Shown: piece by piece, positions 22,601-34,277 of the stretch
Position numbering within the stretch: position 1 is the stretch's first letter
Layout: each line of letters starts with the position of its first letter
Source: Klebsormidium nitens
Taxonomy: Eukaryota; Streptophyta; Klebsormidiophyceae; Klebsormidiales; Klebsormidiaceae
NCBI GenBank assembly: GCA_000708835.1
Contig: DF237501.1
Span: forward strand, 12,386-61,247
Direction: 5' to 3'
DNA: 48,862 nt
The notes under the pieces: generated by a model
The model's database searches: none
Seen by the model: only the letters and a program-made list of their open reading frames with translations
What the model was told of the DNA's origin: nothing
Position numbers and translations under genes: made by a program

Positions 22601-24727
22601 TCAACCGAGCTGTGTTGTCGAGTGAGTAAAGAAGAAGCCTGGCGTTGCTTTCGAGGAGCTTCCTACCGCCGCGGTAGTGACCATGCGGCTATGCTTCTTC
22701 CGGTTCGTGCTTGTGTGAAAGTTAGCTGCGCTTCTTGTGGAATCGGCAACAAAACTCTGCACTTCGTTGTCAAGGGTTCTTGCAAAGGTCCGTGGAAGAC
22801 GCCACTCGATCCTTCTCTCGCTGCGCGCCTGAAAGTGAACTAGTAAAACAAATTCGCAAAGAAGTAATACTTGTTAGTAGTTACTTGGAGGCTGCCATAC
22901 TTCGCACCCTTCCCGTCACAACTGCGCGCTCCGCACTCCACATATGGGTCCACAGTGCAAGCAATCAGCTTAGAGATCATTCTACCTCTATTCTGAGGAC
23001 TGCAAGTACAAGCAGACTCTTCATCCCGCAAATCAGCAGCGGCGTCTCTCTGGTGCTCTACAAGCTGTAATTGTCGTGTGCAGATAATGCATGAAGTTTG
23101 TTTTGCATAGCCGTGAGAAGACCCATCTACCGCTTTTTACATATTGCCCTACTAACGTACTGCGGCGGCCTCGACGTCCCAATGATCAGAGTAGATCAGT
23201 ATTCCGAGCAGCCACTTGATTGCACAAGCCTCATGATCCCCGAAAAGGAAGAGAATGTTGCAGCTCCTGCTGACATTGATGGTTGCGCTGCCTAGATTGA
23301 ATCCTAGACCGGAATGTTTGTTGCGCTACTTTCCAACGTCGTGTTAAAGACGGCCCCTTCGCAGCTCCCTTCCGGCCTGCCGATGACATCAAAGATGCGG
23401 CCTTCGACGCTCCCTCGATCGGCCATTAATCACTAACAAAATATTGAGAGCAATGATTGTTAGAAACCTATAATCTGCTGATCCAACATCGGCCACTACT
23501 TTGTCCGCTTATGTTGGCAGGGCCCCAAATCCATCTTTGATTCCGATGAGCGAGCCGTTTTTAATTCATGAGTTAGCGATGAAGTCACAGGAATCTGCAT
23601 CCATCAACCCGCGATTCCGATATTGCATGGATGTGAGACCTCATCTTATCATGTTGTATCCCCCGCTCGGATCGATGGCCTATTGGCTACGGCGAGGTCG
23701 AAAAGTGACCATCGATGCTCAGGCGTCGACGATTTGCATTTCCAATCACGGGCTGTCGAACCGCAGCCAAATGACGGTCAATTGCTGTTCGGAGTCTAGT
23801 CCACATCTGAGGAGAGTCTCTGATACGTATGAGACTAGCTCTTGGTCGAGCTCATTGCACAACGATGCATTACGATGCATTACGATGGACTTATCACTCA
23901 CATTGGTCAGTCGACTCTCACGAACATCACTGACTTTCAATGTCGCCATGGATCATGTTGCGAGCTCAGACAATTCAACGGCCCGTTCTACGCGATCAAA
24001 GAGTCTGCAGTTGGCAGGATTCTGAAACTTGGACGCAAACGAACAATTTTCCACTAAAGAACGTGCAAAATCTCTCATAGAAGTAGAGACAAGGTTGTGT
24101 CCAATCTCGACGCGCTACTTCAGCCTTCTATCACGACACCAAATTGACGGTGACTTTGTTGGCCCAAAGCCAGCCGCCAGAGTTTGGGCAGTTCTTTCAG
24201 CACGCCCGACTGGCTGCTTCAGAAAACAGATTTGAAGGGCCTCCGAGTCCTTATCAACGAAAGTAGTGAATTAATATTTTCCTCGCCGCATAGCTTTTCT
24301 CGCCCACTCTATAAGATTTGATACCTCTGGTAAACAAAATTGCCCCTATTCGCGGGAACAAAACTTTTCCGTTTTTGCAGACCAGCCCCGTAGACTAGGT
24401 CGCTCAACAAAGGCTCCGGGCTCGTCCGCTTTTATTGCGTCCCAAAACCCAATCGACTCGAAGTACGGCGATTTTCTTGTTCATAGATTGAACAGCAAGA
24501 AACGGGCGCTGTCGAAGACTCGGTACGAATGTCGGGAATCTTAGCACCCAAAGAATCCTATATTCCGGTTGCGCTCTATTCCGCGGACCAATGGGCAGAA
24601 CACCTAAACAACTTGCACTTTTTCAACTTGGTAATGGCCTCTGATGGCGTAGACTCCTTTCATAAATAAAGTTGGGCGCTCAAGAAACCTCGTACGCACT
24701 TCCTTATTCCGCTCTCCTCATTCCGCT
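22601..24727. other. Region with no recognised gene
   Basis: Between the start of the methyltransferase gene and the end of the phytase gene I find no exon belonging to a known family. The longest open stretch (23501-24025, plus) has no recognisable motif and includes a short internal direct repeat (two copies of CGATGCATTA near 23861-23885). A minus-strand open segment around 24410-24530 also resembles nothing I know. The part next to 22600 should hold the methyltransferase promoter, and the part next to 24727 the phytase 3' UTR. Confidence 0.45.
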
Positions 24728-24745
24728 CTACGCGCAGAGCGGAAT
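24720..24745. repeat. Perfect 10-bp hairpin across the phytase stop codon
   Basis: ATTCCGCTCT (24720-24729) and AGAGCGGAAT (24736-24745) are exact inverted copies separated by a 6-base loop. On the minus strand the hairpin covers the last codons and the TAG stop (24730-24728). Further copies of TTCCGCTCT stand just downstream (about 24706-24715) and a related CGCTCTATTCCGC lies near 24575. Its role, if any, in 3'-end formation is unknown. Confidence 0.6.
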
Positions 24746-27700
24746 GGCGCCCGGATTGCCGGCCTGGCACGGCCCGGAGCAGCACGCCTTCTGCGTTCCG
24801 GGCGCGTTGAAGCACGGGTTGGTTCCGGCGGGGCAGGCAAAGGACGGATCGTAAACTGTGGGCGAGGAAAAGAAGAAAGAGAAAACCTTTTTAGACAGTC
24901 AGAAAGACACGTGGGGAGACATGAGGCATTTCCAAAATCAAGTAGCTGTTGATGTTCATCGTGCAAGGATTGAGCTCGGCGCCGTCCGATTGTGTCCGAT
25001 TTGTCAAGCTGCCAGCTCGAGTTCTGGACTTGCGGCCAGGAAAAAAGGTGGAATTCGCTACGAGTCCGCTGACGTCAAAGATTGCTTCGAGATGACGAAC
25101 TTTGAATAGGTTTGGATGATCCGAAGCCGCACGCGCAACGGAAAGCGAGCTGCGAAGACTTGGGTACGAAAAAGCCTTGTCGGCACTTTGAAGCAAGGTG
25201 CTGAAAGTCCATAACCAGAATAGAAGCTAATGCAGAACAAACAGACAGTAAGCAGGTGAATCCCTGGTAACAATCCGCGGGAAGGGTGACCAGCTTCTGA
25301 CAGGAAGAGTCGTCGTGACAAGGATTAAGCAGGGAGCTTTTAAAACGCTTGTGACTGGTAACAAATGTACAATATCCGGCTTCTGACAAGAAAATTTGCG
25401 GTCAAGGAGTAACCAAAGAACGTTAACCAGCTTCTGACAAAAACACGTGGTAACGAGGGGTCACCAGGGACGTTAAACAAGGTTTCACGCACTTGNNNNN
25501 NNNNNNNNNNNNNNNNNCCACGTCGTTGAAGCACGGGTTAGTGTTAACCGGGCACACGAACTCGGGCCCGTAAGTGGCGGCCTGGGCGGGAGTAGCCCCG
25601 GTGGTCGGGGCGGGGGTTGTCGGGCCAGGAGTGGTCGGGGCAGCGGTGGTCGGGGCCGGAGTAGTCGAAGCCGGGGCCGGACTAGCGGCTGCACACGAGA
25701 GGCGTATGCATTTGCGATCAGGGTTTCCCTCTTTCGGGTTTACAAAATTCCGGGTGCATAACGGTTTCAGGGGTGCATGGGCAGGAATGGACGGGGTGGT
25801 CGGACCAGGAGTGGCCGGGGCCGGGCCGGAGCGGCTGCAAGCCAAAAAAGTCAAGTTTTCGAGTCTTAGGTTTTGGGGTTTTAGGGTCTTAGGATTTTCA
25901 GGAAGGCCCCGGTGATAGTAGGGGGGGTGGGATTGGTCGGGGTGGTCGGGGCCGGGGCCGAAGCGGCTGCAAACAAATGGCGATCGCTGTTTTAGGTTTT
26001 TTCAATGTCGGGGTTTTCGGAGTTCAGGGCTTTTAGGGGTTTCTAGGGGTGAGGCAGGGGTGGTCGAAACGGAGCAGCTCGAAATCGTGCGGTGGTTGGG
26101 CAATAACTGTCGCTCTATGTAAGCAGGCACAGTCTCTTAAACGCATGAGGCGGAGGCGGAGGTCGTATGAGGCAACTGCCTACTGGCAGCGAAGTGGGGG
26201 CGGAGCTTATACGCTCTAATACGCATGGACTATGTGATAAGTAAGGAAACCCATGGACTACTGAACGTGAAAGTGAAGCGAACGTCTTACGCCAGTCATT
26301 CTCAGATGCGACAATACCCAAGCGGAGGGCGTATGTCGGTATAGCTTACCGGACACGAAGCCGAGGCGGGGGTCGTATGACGTGGTGTCAACCACGAGGC
26401 CGAGCGCGGAGGCGATTCCGGACCACTGGATGTATTTGAAGTTGGTGTTGTCGCGCGTCTCGCCGTCGCCGTCGAGGACGTCCGGTTTGTTGTCGCCGTC
26501 TTGAGCCACGAGCAAGCCCAGCGGGAAACCCGGAAGGGGTACGTTGATGACCTGTGCGGAGCAGCGGATACGAAGGGTCTCAGTTTCATGCCAGATTCTC
26601 CTGTCTAAGTAGGCCGTTCTGGCAGGCCTTTTGTCTGAAAAGTTATGTCACCATTACTATAGTACGTTCAAGCTATAAACCGCATAGATGATGTTGAGTA
26701 GAGCCCACTGAAACCTCTCCTTTCTAGGACGAACCAATTCAACTACAGGGCTCGTTCCTGAATAAGCCCTAACAGGCAGCAAACTCAGCGAAGGCCAAAT
26801 AAGATCGTATCTATTGAAGTGACCGCCAAATATGCGCCCACCTGGCCATTTTCGCAACGCTCTTTACGTACCCATTGCACTCACTTGGGTGACGTCGAGA
26901 TGGGTCGCTGATGCGTCACTGGGATCTGGCGAAGATGAGACGGAATTCTGAACAGCAAAATCCAGCGACAACGGTTGAAAACCAAGCGCCCACCTGTCCC
27001 CCGTCACAGTCCTGGATGCTGTCGACGCCGTTGTCCGGGTTGTTGACGACCTTGAAGCTGCCGATGAAGCGGTTATTGTTCAGCCGTGAGTAGACCGCGA
27101 ACGTGTCGTCACCCTGGCTGGACGCGAGGAGGTACCCTCCGTCCGAGTTGGCTGCAAAATAAAAACGATTAGTTGGAAACCCACCTCATTTCTTGCAGGA
27201 ACTGAAGAAAAATTCTGCGTCACAAATGTGTCGTCCCCCTGGCTGGATGCGAGGAGGTACCCACCGTCCGAGTTGGCTGCACGAGATAGTTCCATTTGTT
27301 CGGAAGATGGCACATGTTCGAGCTGGATGCGAGACATTTCTTTCATCTTTTAAGACTTTGGCACTTTCTCTGGTAGTCAAGGGGTCTGCACCATTCGAGT
27401 TGCCTGCGCGAGAGGCTCCTTTTTATCTCTAGCTTTGTCAACATCGCGGCAAGTTGACCGTGTAAGGGTCTGCGTCGCTCAAAACCCAGGTTCTCGTCAA
27501 CTTCCGTCTCTGGTCTGGTGACTCCGGATCCCCGCGCGTTGTCTGTCAGAACGGATGGAAGGAGAACGCGGGTTTTGCAGTCCGAGACCCCCACACCGAT
27601 TGGTACTAGTCAGCTTGCGTGCGCAAACAGGTTGAAGCGGGGCTAGCCACGCGCGCGACCTACCATAACCCATGGTAACGTAAATCAAAGCCTGTTGTTA

Positions 27701-30700
27701 ACCGACCAGCCCGACTTCCACCGAGCGCTCAAATGCAGGCCTTTATACCTGGCCGTCGTGACAGGAATCATTCGGTGACCCGGAATGTTAACCAAGTCAA
27801 TTTGAGTTGCGTGTGCGGAGTACCAACCGGTGTGGGGGTCCAGAAATGAAAACTGGAGTCCACGTTCTCCTTCCATGCATTCTGTCAATCAGCCCCATCA
27901 TACCGCCTCGCTCACAGCGTCACTTCGTCACCATAAAATCGACGCTGGTCTGAGCGAATGAGACCTTGTCATGGGATAGCTTCAAGCAAACGTGAACACC
28001 AGCTTCTTGCAAACAGGTGAACGATTTCTTGGTGAGCACCAGGAGAGTCACGCTCTGGGACTTGGTGAGAAGCACAAGCACAAACTTAAAGCTCAGGTGA
28101 TTCCAGCACCCGCAAAGTCAGTCCCCGCAGAAAAAGGGGCTCTTCGCTCAAGAACTGAGGATTCAAGAGAAGCAACTGGAAACCTCCAAAGCCTTGTCAC
28201 CTTGCGAGAAGTAGATTGTAAGCCCCTCCACGTCAGCCTCGAGGTTCTGCCCACCAAACCCGGGGTCTTTGGTGAAGTCGTATACGCACTCCTCCTCCTC
28301 AGTGTCATACGTATACGGCACGCCGAATTCCCTCGTCTTGGCGAACAGAACCGGGGTCGGCGCTGCCGCAAAGTCGAGACCGATCCGCCAAATACCCACG
28401 TCCTCCTACAATGATTACACAAGAAGTTTGGCTGCTCCCCATGCTAATCACAAGACTTGACTTTCGGGTTTTGGACAGATAAGCGGGCTAACTTTGTTCC
28501 AAGGTTGGCTACCGCCGGATTGTGATTATGGACGATAACCATTTTCTAACCAGCCCATAAGCATCCCGTAACCATCCATGGTTAAGGCCGAAAATTGCTG
28601 TGTCAATGGGAGCAATCACGGACAACGCTGTGTGATCAAGCAACCAATTCGTCCAGCCACGAAGCAGGTCGGGTGATTACTGGCGGCAAGTGACAGTCCA
28701 CGGCGAAAGTGTAAGAGAAGGTCTAAAACTGCAAGCGGTCTGCTGCCTACTTTCGATGATTAGCACGCAATACAGCTGGTAGTCAAACCCGTCGAGGGCT
28801 GTGGTCTGCAGACGATCCCAACAGAGAGACACTGAAACTTGGGACTTTTGAAACAGGTTCGCCTGCGACTATCAACAAGGACTGCAGAGGGATCCGGCGT
28901 GACTGTTTTCTGCCGTGCCCCTCACCTGTCCAGCATACAAGTAGCCGGCGTAAGGATCGACGACCATGCCTTCGAACTGGGCCTCCTCGCCCGGGTCCTC
29001 GCACGGAGTCCTGCGAGGATTCGGATGGAAGTTTCTTCTTTCGCCTTCTGGGCTTCTCTGATTCTTGGCAATTAAAGTTGAATCCATGTTACTGGGTCCT
29101 ATCTAAGAAGATTGGGAAGCAATCCTGCAAACCTTGAAGATGTCAAACCAGAGTGTCCACTCCTTACGAGTTGCTTCAAGGCTTCTTTATTCTGATCTTA
29201 GCAACAAAGCCTGTATGACTGAGGTGTCCTTTTCACTGGGTCTTCTACTTTAACGACTCCCGTAGCTGCGCCTCGTAACGAGCTCGTTCCTTCAAAACGT
29301 TGAAGCTTTTGGATGGGAAAAGTGATCCCTCTTTCTGTCTAAAGGTGCTCTGCAGCTGTCGCGCAGAGTGCGCATTTTCACCGGACGCTTTTTCAACTCA
29401 CCAGGTCGTCCCGTCGGGGAGTGCGAACACGCTCGGCACGTCCAGGTCGGCGACCTTCCGGTAGCCAAACGTTCCGGTCGCCGGGAACGGAACCAGCTCC
29501 AGCTGTCCGAGGCGCACGCGCGAGCGGCGCGTGCAGTAAACGACGACGGTGCCGTCGGCCTTCTTATACGCGGCGACGCCGTAGCACGTGGCCTGGACGT
29601 TCACTTCGTTCTGGAAGCAGATGGGATAGCTTATTAAGATCGTTACGACTATATCTCGTTGCTTGCTTATGAAGGTTCGGATTGGCGATGCGAAGAGAGA
29701 ATGAATCCACAAAATGAGGAATGTCCAAAGAAGTGCAAAATGGGTTCCATAGAAGGCCTCCTTTAAAGACGTGGGCAGTCGTTGTGAAGAAGCGGACACA
29801 AACTTTGACATCTCAGGACGTTATCGTGGGCGCTTAAGCTCGGGCACACAACTCGTTTCCTTTGTGCTGCACCGTTCTGAGGCGAAGATAGCCGTCCTAC
29901 TGACATCAGCCAGCATGAAAAGCAGAAAGACTTTGCCTTAAAGGAATATCAGTCGGTGCTAAGCGGCTGCTGGAAACCACCATAAGAACGACTTTTCTAC
30001 CAAGCTCTCTAGATATCGGTCTGTTTTTTCTTGCACACTTGAGCGAGGACGTACTGATCAGATCGAACAGTCCCTAGTCAGAATTCTGCTAGCTTTTGAA
30101 GGGTCGGTTTCACCGTGAGATCCCGCTAGCACTGAAAGAGAAGGGTTGGCTTTTTAGTATATACTTGCGTGCGGACAGTTGCAAGAACGCACCTGGTTCG
30201 CGTTGAAAATGAAACCAGCGGAGGCGTCAGTAATCTCGGTCAGGGGGGTGCCTGACAAATTGATCTTCCAGATCTTGAGCTTGTCGAGGCCACGGTCGGA
30301 GCCAACGATGATGTCCAGCGTCTCAGAGCCCAGCTGGACTCCATACACGATGTCCACGTTGTTGATGCGCCCTGCCAAGTTACGCACACGTTTTGATTTG
30401 TAGGTTGATGAAAACGTTGGAAGCTCGTCGCCCAAAAAGAATGTACCTTCCGTGAATACGTGGCTTTGAAGTACATACCTGATAGTCCTTTCCGCCAGAG
30501 CGAGTGTACACCAGATGAAAAACGAAAGACTGGAGCTAAGCCAGTTTGTGGTCGACGTGAGTCCTGTTTAAACAAGGCTGGTCAGGCTTCAGGCATGTGT
30601 CTTCACTATAAAGTTCGTAGTCCTTTTCATTGAGCTTCATATTGCTAGCACTGGTCACACAGCCATCACACAACAATGAATGTATCTACTTGCAGATATA

Positions 30701-32653
30701 GAATTCAGCTGCCGTGTTTGGCGAGATCCATCAATGGACCTCTGCTGGAGCTTTTGTGAACTTGCGCAATCGAGACGGTTGGAAAAGAAAGGGCAGGGAG
30801 ATTGGCTAGGGGGAGCCCAACCTCTTAACGAGAATAGAATCTGCAATGCCTGTTCCTGAATGGGACGCCCTTTCACCAATTTTGCCAGGCAGTAGTCTCA
30901 TTCTACTTCACATCTTTCATCCATCGGCAATTGGTCATCAGTTGAGGGGGTCTTCAACTGATGAATTGTGTGCGTTTGATCAGCCTCCACTGCACTGGGG
31001 GCCTCCGAGAGTCACCAAATCCTAGATCTCATAGTATGAAGCAGGAACCAGCCTCCGCAACAGATACATCTCTACTCCATAAATGCTGAGTGGAACCAAA
31101 AGTTGGATAGCTTCGAGTCACTCTGCTTTTAGCACATTGCCGATTCAGCACTAGTAAGCAAAGTAGCCAGGGGCGGATGGGGTTAATTCGGGAATTCAGG
31201 ATGATAGAAGTCTGGAGCAGATGATTTTGTGGGTTAATGTTTCAGTATCAATTCAGGGGCTCTTACTACTCTAGAGCTTCCTAGTGCTGAATTGAAAAGA
31301 CATCTGGTTTTCACCACGTAAAAGGTCTTACCTGGACGGTCCCCAGTGCGGGGGGGCGGGGGCGCGGGAATGTCCTGGACTAGGACCCCCTGGAGGTCGA
31401 AAACCGCAACGCCGGCCTCCTTCTTGGACGTGATGATCAGGCTCTTGGACTTGTCTGTGGGGTGGATCCAGATTGCGGGGTCGTCGGAGTCTGCGTTCCG
31501 CCCTGGGAAGCACAGAAAGCAAGCTAAGTTCAGCTCTTACATCTGGGAAGCTCGTAACCTGATGGAAGAGCAGAAGGCATATTTGAGTTGAAGCTGGGTC
31601 TCCTCAAGAAGGGTCTTGGACAGATCTCAAGAGAAACAGAACAATGGCAATGCTGGTCTGCTGAACAAAGGAACGACAACAAGTGCCTTGACATTGGCCA
31701 TTGGGGGAGGTTTGAACTATGTGCTCACGTAACAACACCCACATTTACCTGTTGCCCACTTGTCAATCATCAGGAATTGCTTGCATGAGCTAGCAGCTAA
31801 GACAATGCCAGGATGGAAGTTCCAAAAAGCATGCTCCGAGTGTTTGAGGCAACTGAGAGTTGGGCTACTGAGGTGCATTGCAGTTAGCTTGCTGTCTAGG
31901 GGTTGAGAAGGACTTCATACGCCAGAGCACACACGGGACACATCAAATGTGCAGTACGTGGCTCAGGCTGCTTTGGTGTCAATTGGCATTGGCCAATGAC
32001 TGTTCTACACTATGACATTGACACTGAAGCTATGTTGTTGTGACAACCGTATAGCACCACCCCTTATTCCGAGCTTTGGACTCGCTAGATGGCACTTTGT
32101 TATGCTAATGGGTCGCTACCAATGGAGTCAAAAGTAGCCCAAGCGTTGAGAAAGTGCCTGCTTTGGGTTCCGTTTGACCCCCTTTCAATGTTAGCAGCAC
32201 CATACCTGCTCAGATTGGGGCGTGTAAAAACTGCTGACAGTGGGCTAATCTGGCCTTCAGGCTCAGAGGGGAAGCAGCTTGTTCTGTGGCTCGCCTTGTG
32301 ACAATCTTGTTGATCTAAATTGCGGCATTGTAAATTGACAGATGTGTGAAATGTGGCGTTGTGGAGTGTTCAGGTATCGGATGCACTTAGTGAAATATCA
32401 CCTCGTGTACAATTCTGTACTTGGTGAGTGCATTGGCCACAGATGACGGGTCTCAAGCTGGAGGCAGCACAACCCACTTTACAAAAGCGGGCAGGAAACA
32501 TCCGATAGATGGGTCACATTCCTTACCTGCGGCATCTCCAAAGGCGGGGGGGGTCTCAAGGGTCGCTTTGACTTCTGCCTGGCCCCACACCGGCGCCGCA
32601 AGCAGCGGCGCGCCGACAACGAGCAGAATGAGGAGCACACGCGCAGACGCCAT
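24728..32653 (-). CDS. Secreted beta-propeller phytase with Thr/Pro linker and Cys-rich tail
   Basis: Calcium-dependent phytate phosphohydrolase of the six-bladed beta-propeller (alkaline) family, releasing phosphate from phytate outside the cell. Exons in transcription order: 32653-32527, 31502-31332, 30371-30193, 29610-29402, 29010-28926, 28405-28201, 27151-26994, 26551-26350, 25688 to about 25518 (runs into Ns), and 24855-24728. Phases agree throughout. The first 445 residues are complete and about 544 are visible in total. The start ATG (ACAATGGCG) opens a clear signal peptide (MASARVLLILLVVGAPLLAA). Family blocks: DDPAIWIHPTDKSKS, KKEAGVAVFDLQG, GRINNVDIVYGVQLG, EGMVVDPYAGYLYAGQEDVG then IWRI, LASSQGDDTFAVYSR, FPLGLLVAQDG and NTNFKYIQW. 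After the propeller come TTPAPTTAAPTTPGP-type repeats and two Cys modules, FVCPVNTNPCFND and FACPAGTNPCFNAPG, the second ending in CCSGPCQ and a TAG stop. The family is otherwise mainly bacterial. Confidence 0.88.
25496..25517. other. Assembly gap (22 Ns) inside the phytase linker exon
   Basis: A run of 22 Ns interrupts the exon carrying the Thr/Pro linker, directly after the codons for NPCFNDV on the minus strand. The visible exon ends in phase 1 and the last exon (24855) is entered in phase 1, so a donor site could lie at the edge of or inside the gap. On the far side the bases read KCVKPC, which could be more of the Cys module or intron. True gap length is unknown. Confidence 0.9.
25785..26085 (-). 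repeat. Decayed tandem copies of the phytase linker-exon start
   Basis: The real exon starts at 25688 on the minus strand (GTGCAG|CCGCTAGTCCGGCC). Copies with an acceptor plus Pro/Thr-coding sequence start at 25834 (CTTGCAG|CCGCTCCGGCCCGG), 25966 (TTTGCAG|CCGCTTCGGCCCCGG) and, much weaker, about 26077 (CTGCTCCGTTTCGACCACC). Spacings are 146, 132 and ~111. The 25966 copy still reads AASAPAPTTPTNPTPPTIT in the expected phase, so it could in principle be an alternative exon. Confidence 0.75.
27215..27420 (-). repeat. Tandem copies of the start of phytase exon 7
   Basis: The real exon starts at 27151 (TTTTGCAG|CCAACTCGGACGG). A near-identical copy starts at 27276 and encodes ANSDGGYLLASSQGDDTF in the right phase, then turns to intron at ACATTT|GTGACG. 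A shorter, more decayed copy starts at 27403 (GCAACTCGAATGGTGCAG). Spacings are 125 and 127 bp. The first copy is so well preserved that it must be recent or under selection. Confidence 0.85.
31143..31292 (+). mobile_element. MITE-like element, copy D, perfect 12-bp inverted ends
   Basis: ATTCAGCACTAG (31143-31154) is exactly complementary to CTAGTGCTGAAT (31281-31292), with patchy complementarity further in. Between them is a decayed core: CCAGGGGCGGATGGGGTTA, GTCTGGAGCAGATGATTTTG and TGGGTTAATGTTT, in the same order as copies A and C. It lies in intron 2 of the phytase gene, just downstream of exon 2 in transcription order. The arm tips are unlike those of the other copies. Confidence 0.6.
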
Positions 32654-33276
32654 TGTGTCTCCGCTAAAGCTATCACTCAGCAAGCTTGATGTTTCAAATG
32701 TCCTTGCAGAGGTAGCTGAGTTCGGCAGCTCAGCGATAGATAGGATGTGGCCGCCTCTGTGGCGTTCCGAAATACAGAGATACAGGAACGAGCTCCTTGC
32801 CAATGTTGCCAATCCTGGCTGTTCAAGTTGTCAAAGGTCACGGCTCCCGGCGCAGAAAGAATTGTGCCACTAGTTGGTTCGCAGCTTTCCTTTTCCGAGT
32901 CGCAGCCCTGACTCCTGAGGGGTCGTCATCAGCGCCCAACTCACTGACGTAGGTACTGTACAAAGCATTCACACTGCAGAGCCCTCTCAGTCTCACTCTG
33001 CAGTGTCGCCTCCTGATTCCTGTGTGCGCTTCGTTGAACAATGATGACGCACTCATGGGGTCATTCTCTCAACAGGGTACACCGTATTGTGTACCGCAGT
33101 CTTACGTTTGGTCGTCGAAGCAAACAGAATCGAATGTCGAAGAGGCTGCGCACTGGTTACATATAATCCGGGCATAGTTGAGCTAAACCCTGCCCGCCTG
33201 TAAACCCTGGTTTGAGAATGTCAGATTTTGGTCTGACAACGTCTTCTCGACAAAATTATTCAACTAGGTAGGCACT

Positions 33277-33297
33277 CCAAGTAGGTACCTACCTTGG
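33277..33297. repeat. 21-bp near-palindrome centred on GGTACC
   Basis: CCAAGTAGGTACCTACCTTGG is self-complementary apart from one offset base. AGGTAGG and CCTAGG motifs continue on either side (33265-33335). Function unknown. Confidence 0.5.
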
Positions 33298-33885
33298 CTT
33301 GGATCGGTAGTAGGACTCTGGAGCCTAGGTAAATGTGACAAGTTAAAATCAGATATTAGCTGGGTCTACTATGATACTATCAATTCATTGGAAACGAAAC
33401 GAATCGACCTTCATCTGCAGGGTTTTCGATCCTTCTGGAGGGCGTGACTCAGACTCTGTCTCGAGTCCCGACGGCGATATAGGTGAAAGATGCATGATTG
33501 AGCAGCTCAACAGCGCATATGTAGTGGGAGTGGTATCTGGATTCTGAATCCATGATTACCTTGGGAGGATGAATCGCCCCACGAACCAGCTCAGGGACCG
33601 GCGAAAGCCCTCGGAGAGCCCGCCGATGTGATCGGGGATATTTTTCTTTACAGTTTTCGCATGGTCCAGAGTCCAGACTCCACAGGCCACAGTCCTCTCT
33701 TTGGCTCTTCAGCTCTTTGCAGTGTGAGTGTCGGACTAGGTATCCAGCAGTCCCGGCTCCCGACTCTTCCACCGACAACGGCCTGGGGGACTCTGATGAG
33801 CGACGTCGTGTGCCGAGCACACGGAAAGAATATTCCGACCATTAATGGTGAGAACACAATGACCTCATAAAAGATTCCATGATGC

Positions 33886-33917
33886 CCTGGGCCCGGCCCC
33901 GGGGGCCGGGCCCCAGG
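33886..33917. repeat. 32-bp all-G+C near-palindrome
   Basis: CCTGGGCCCGGCCCC followed by GGGGGCCGGGCCCCAGG forms an almost perfect inverted repeat without a loop. It stands out sharply from its surroundings, and such a sequence would form a very stable hairpin in single strands. No adjacent feature explains it. Confidence 0.7.
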
Positions 33918-34113
33918 TGGCAGGGAGTCAGGGACCGAGACTCCGAGACCCCGGTAAACAGCTAGTCGAAGTGTTGACACTTGGCGACCGCTAGATGCCG
34001 AAAAGCTGGTCGACGTTGATAACGGCCCCGGGTTCGACCCGTCTGTCTGGTGCTGCCAGTCACTCGGGCACCCGAGTCCCGACCACCGAGGTTCCTGCAC
34101 CCGAGTCCTGCTT

Positions 34114-34277
34114 GTACATTAATATGGTATTAAACTTGCCGGTATACCAGCTCGGGATGCGGGGGGTTTGCTTAATAACATTGGAGGTTTGGGTGGGCAC
34201 GGGTCCGGAGCAGATAACTTTTAAGGGTTACAATTCTAGGTTAGGGTAGGAACTTCTTATAGGTACCTAGAATGTAC
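34114..34277 (+). mobile_element. MITE-like element, copy E (decayed)
   Basis: The core is recognisable as GGTTTGGGTGGGCACGGGTC and CGGAGCAGATAAC. The outer tips GTACATT (34114-34120) and AATGTAC (34271-34277) are exactly complementary. The left arm (GGTATACCAGCTCGGG) and right arm (CTTATAGGTACCTAG) resemble those of copy C (GGTATAATAAGCTCG, CTTATTATACCTAAA), so C and E look like one subfamily. Confidence 0.5.

Noticed and set aside
23501-24025. 174-codon plus-strand open frame as a gene
   Set aside because: No recognisable motif or domain and no splice-bounded structure; left as unassigned sequence.
33449-33820. 123-codon minus-strand open frame as a gene
   Set aside because: No family resemblance and no supporting context.
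34000-34090. tRNA-like T-loop string GGTTCGACC
   Set aside because: I could not fold a cloverleaf or find a matching A-box or acceptor stem around it.
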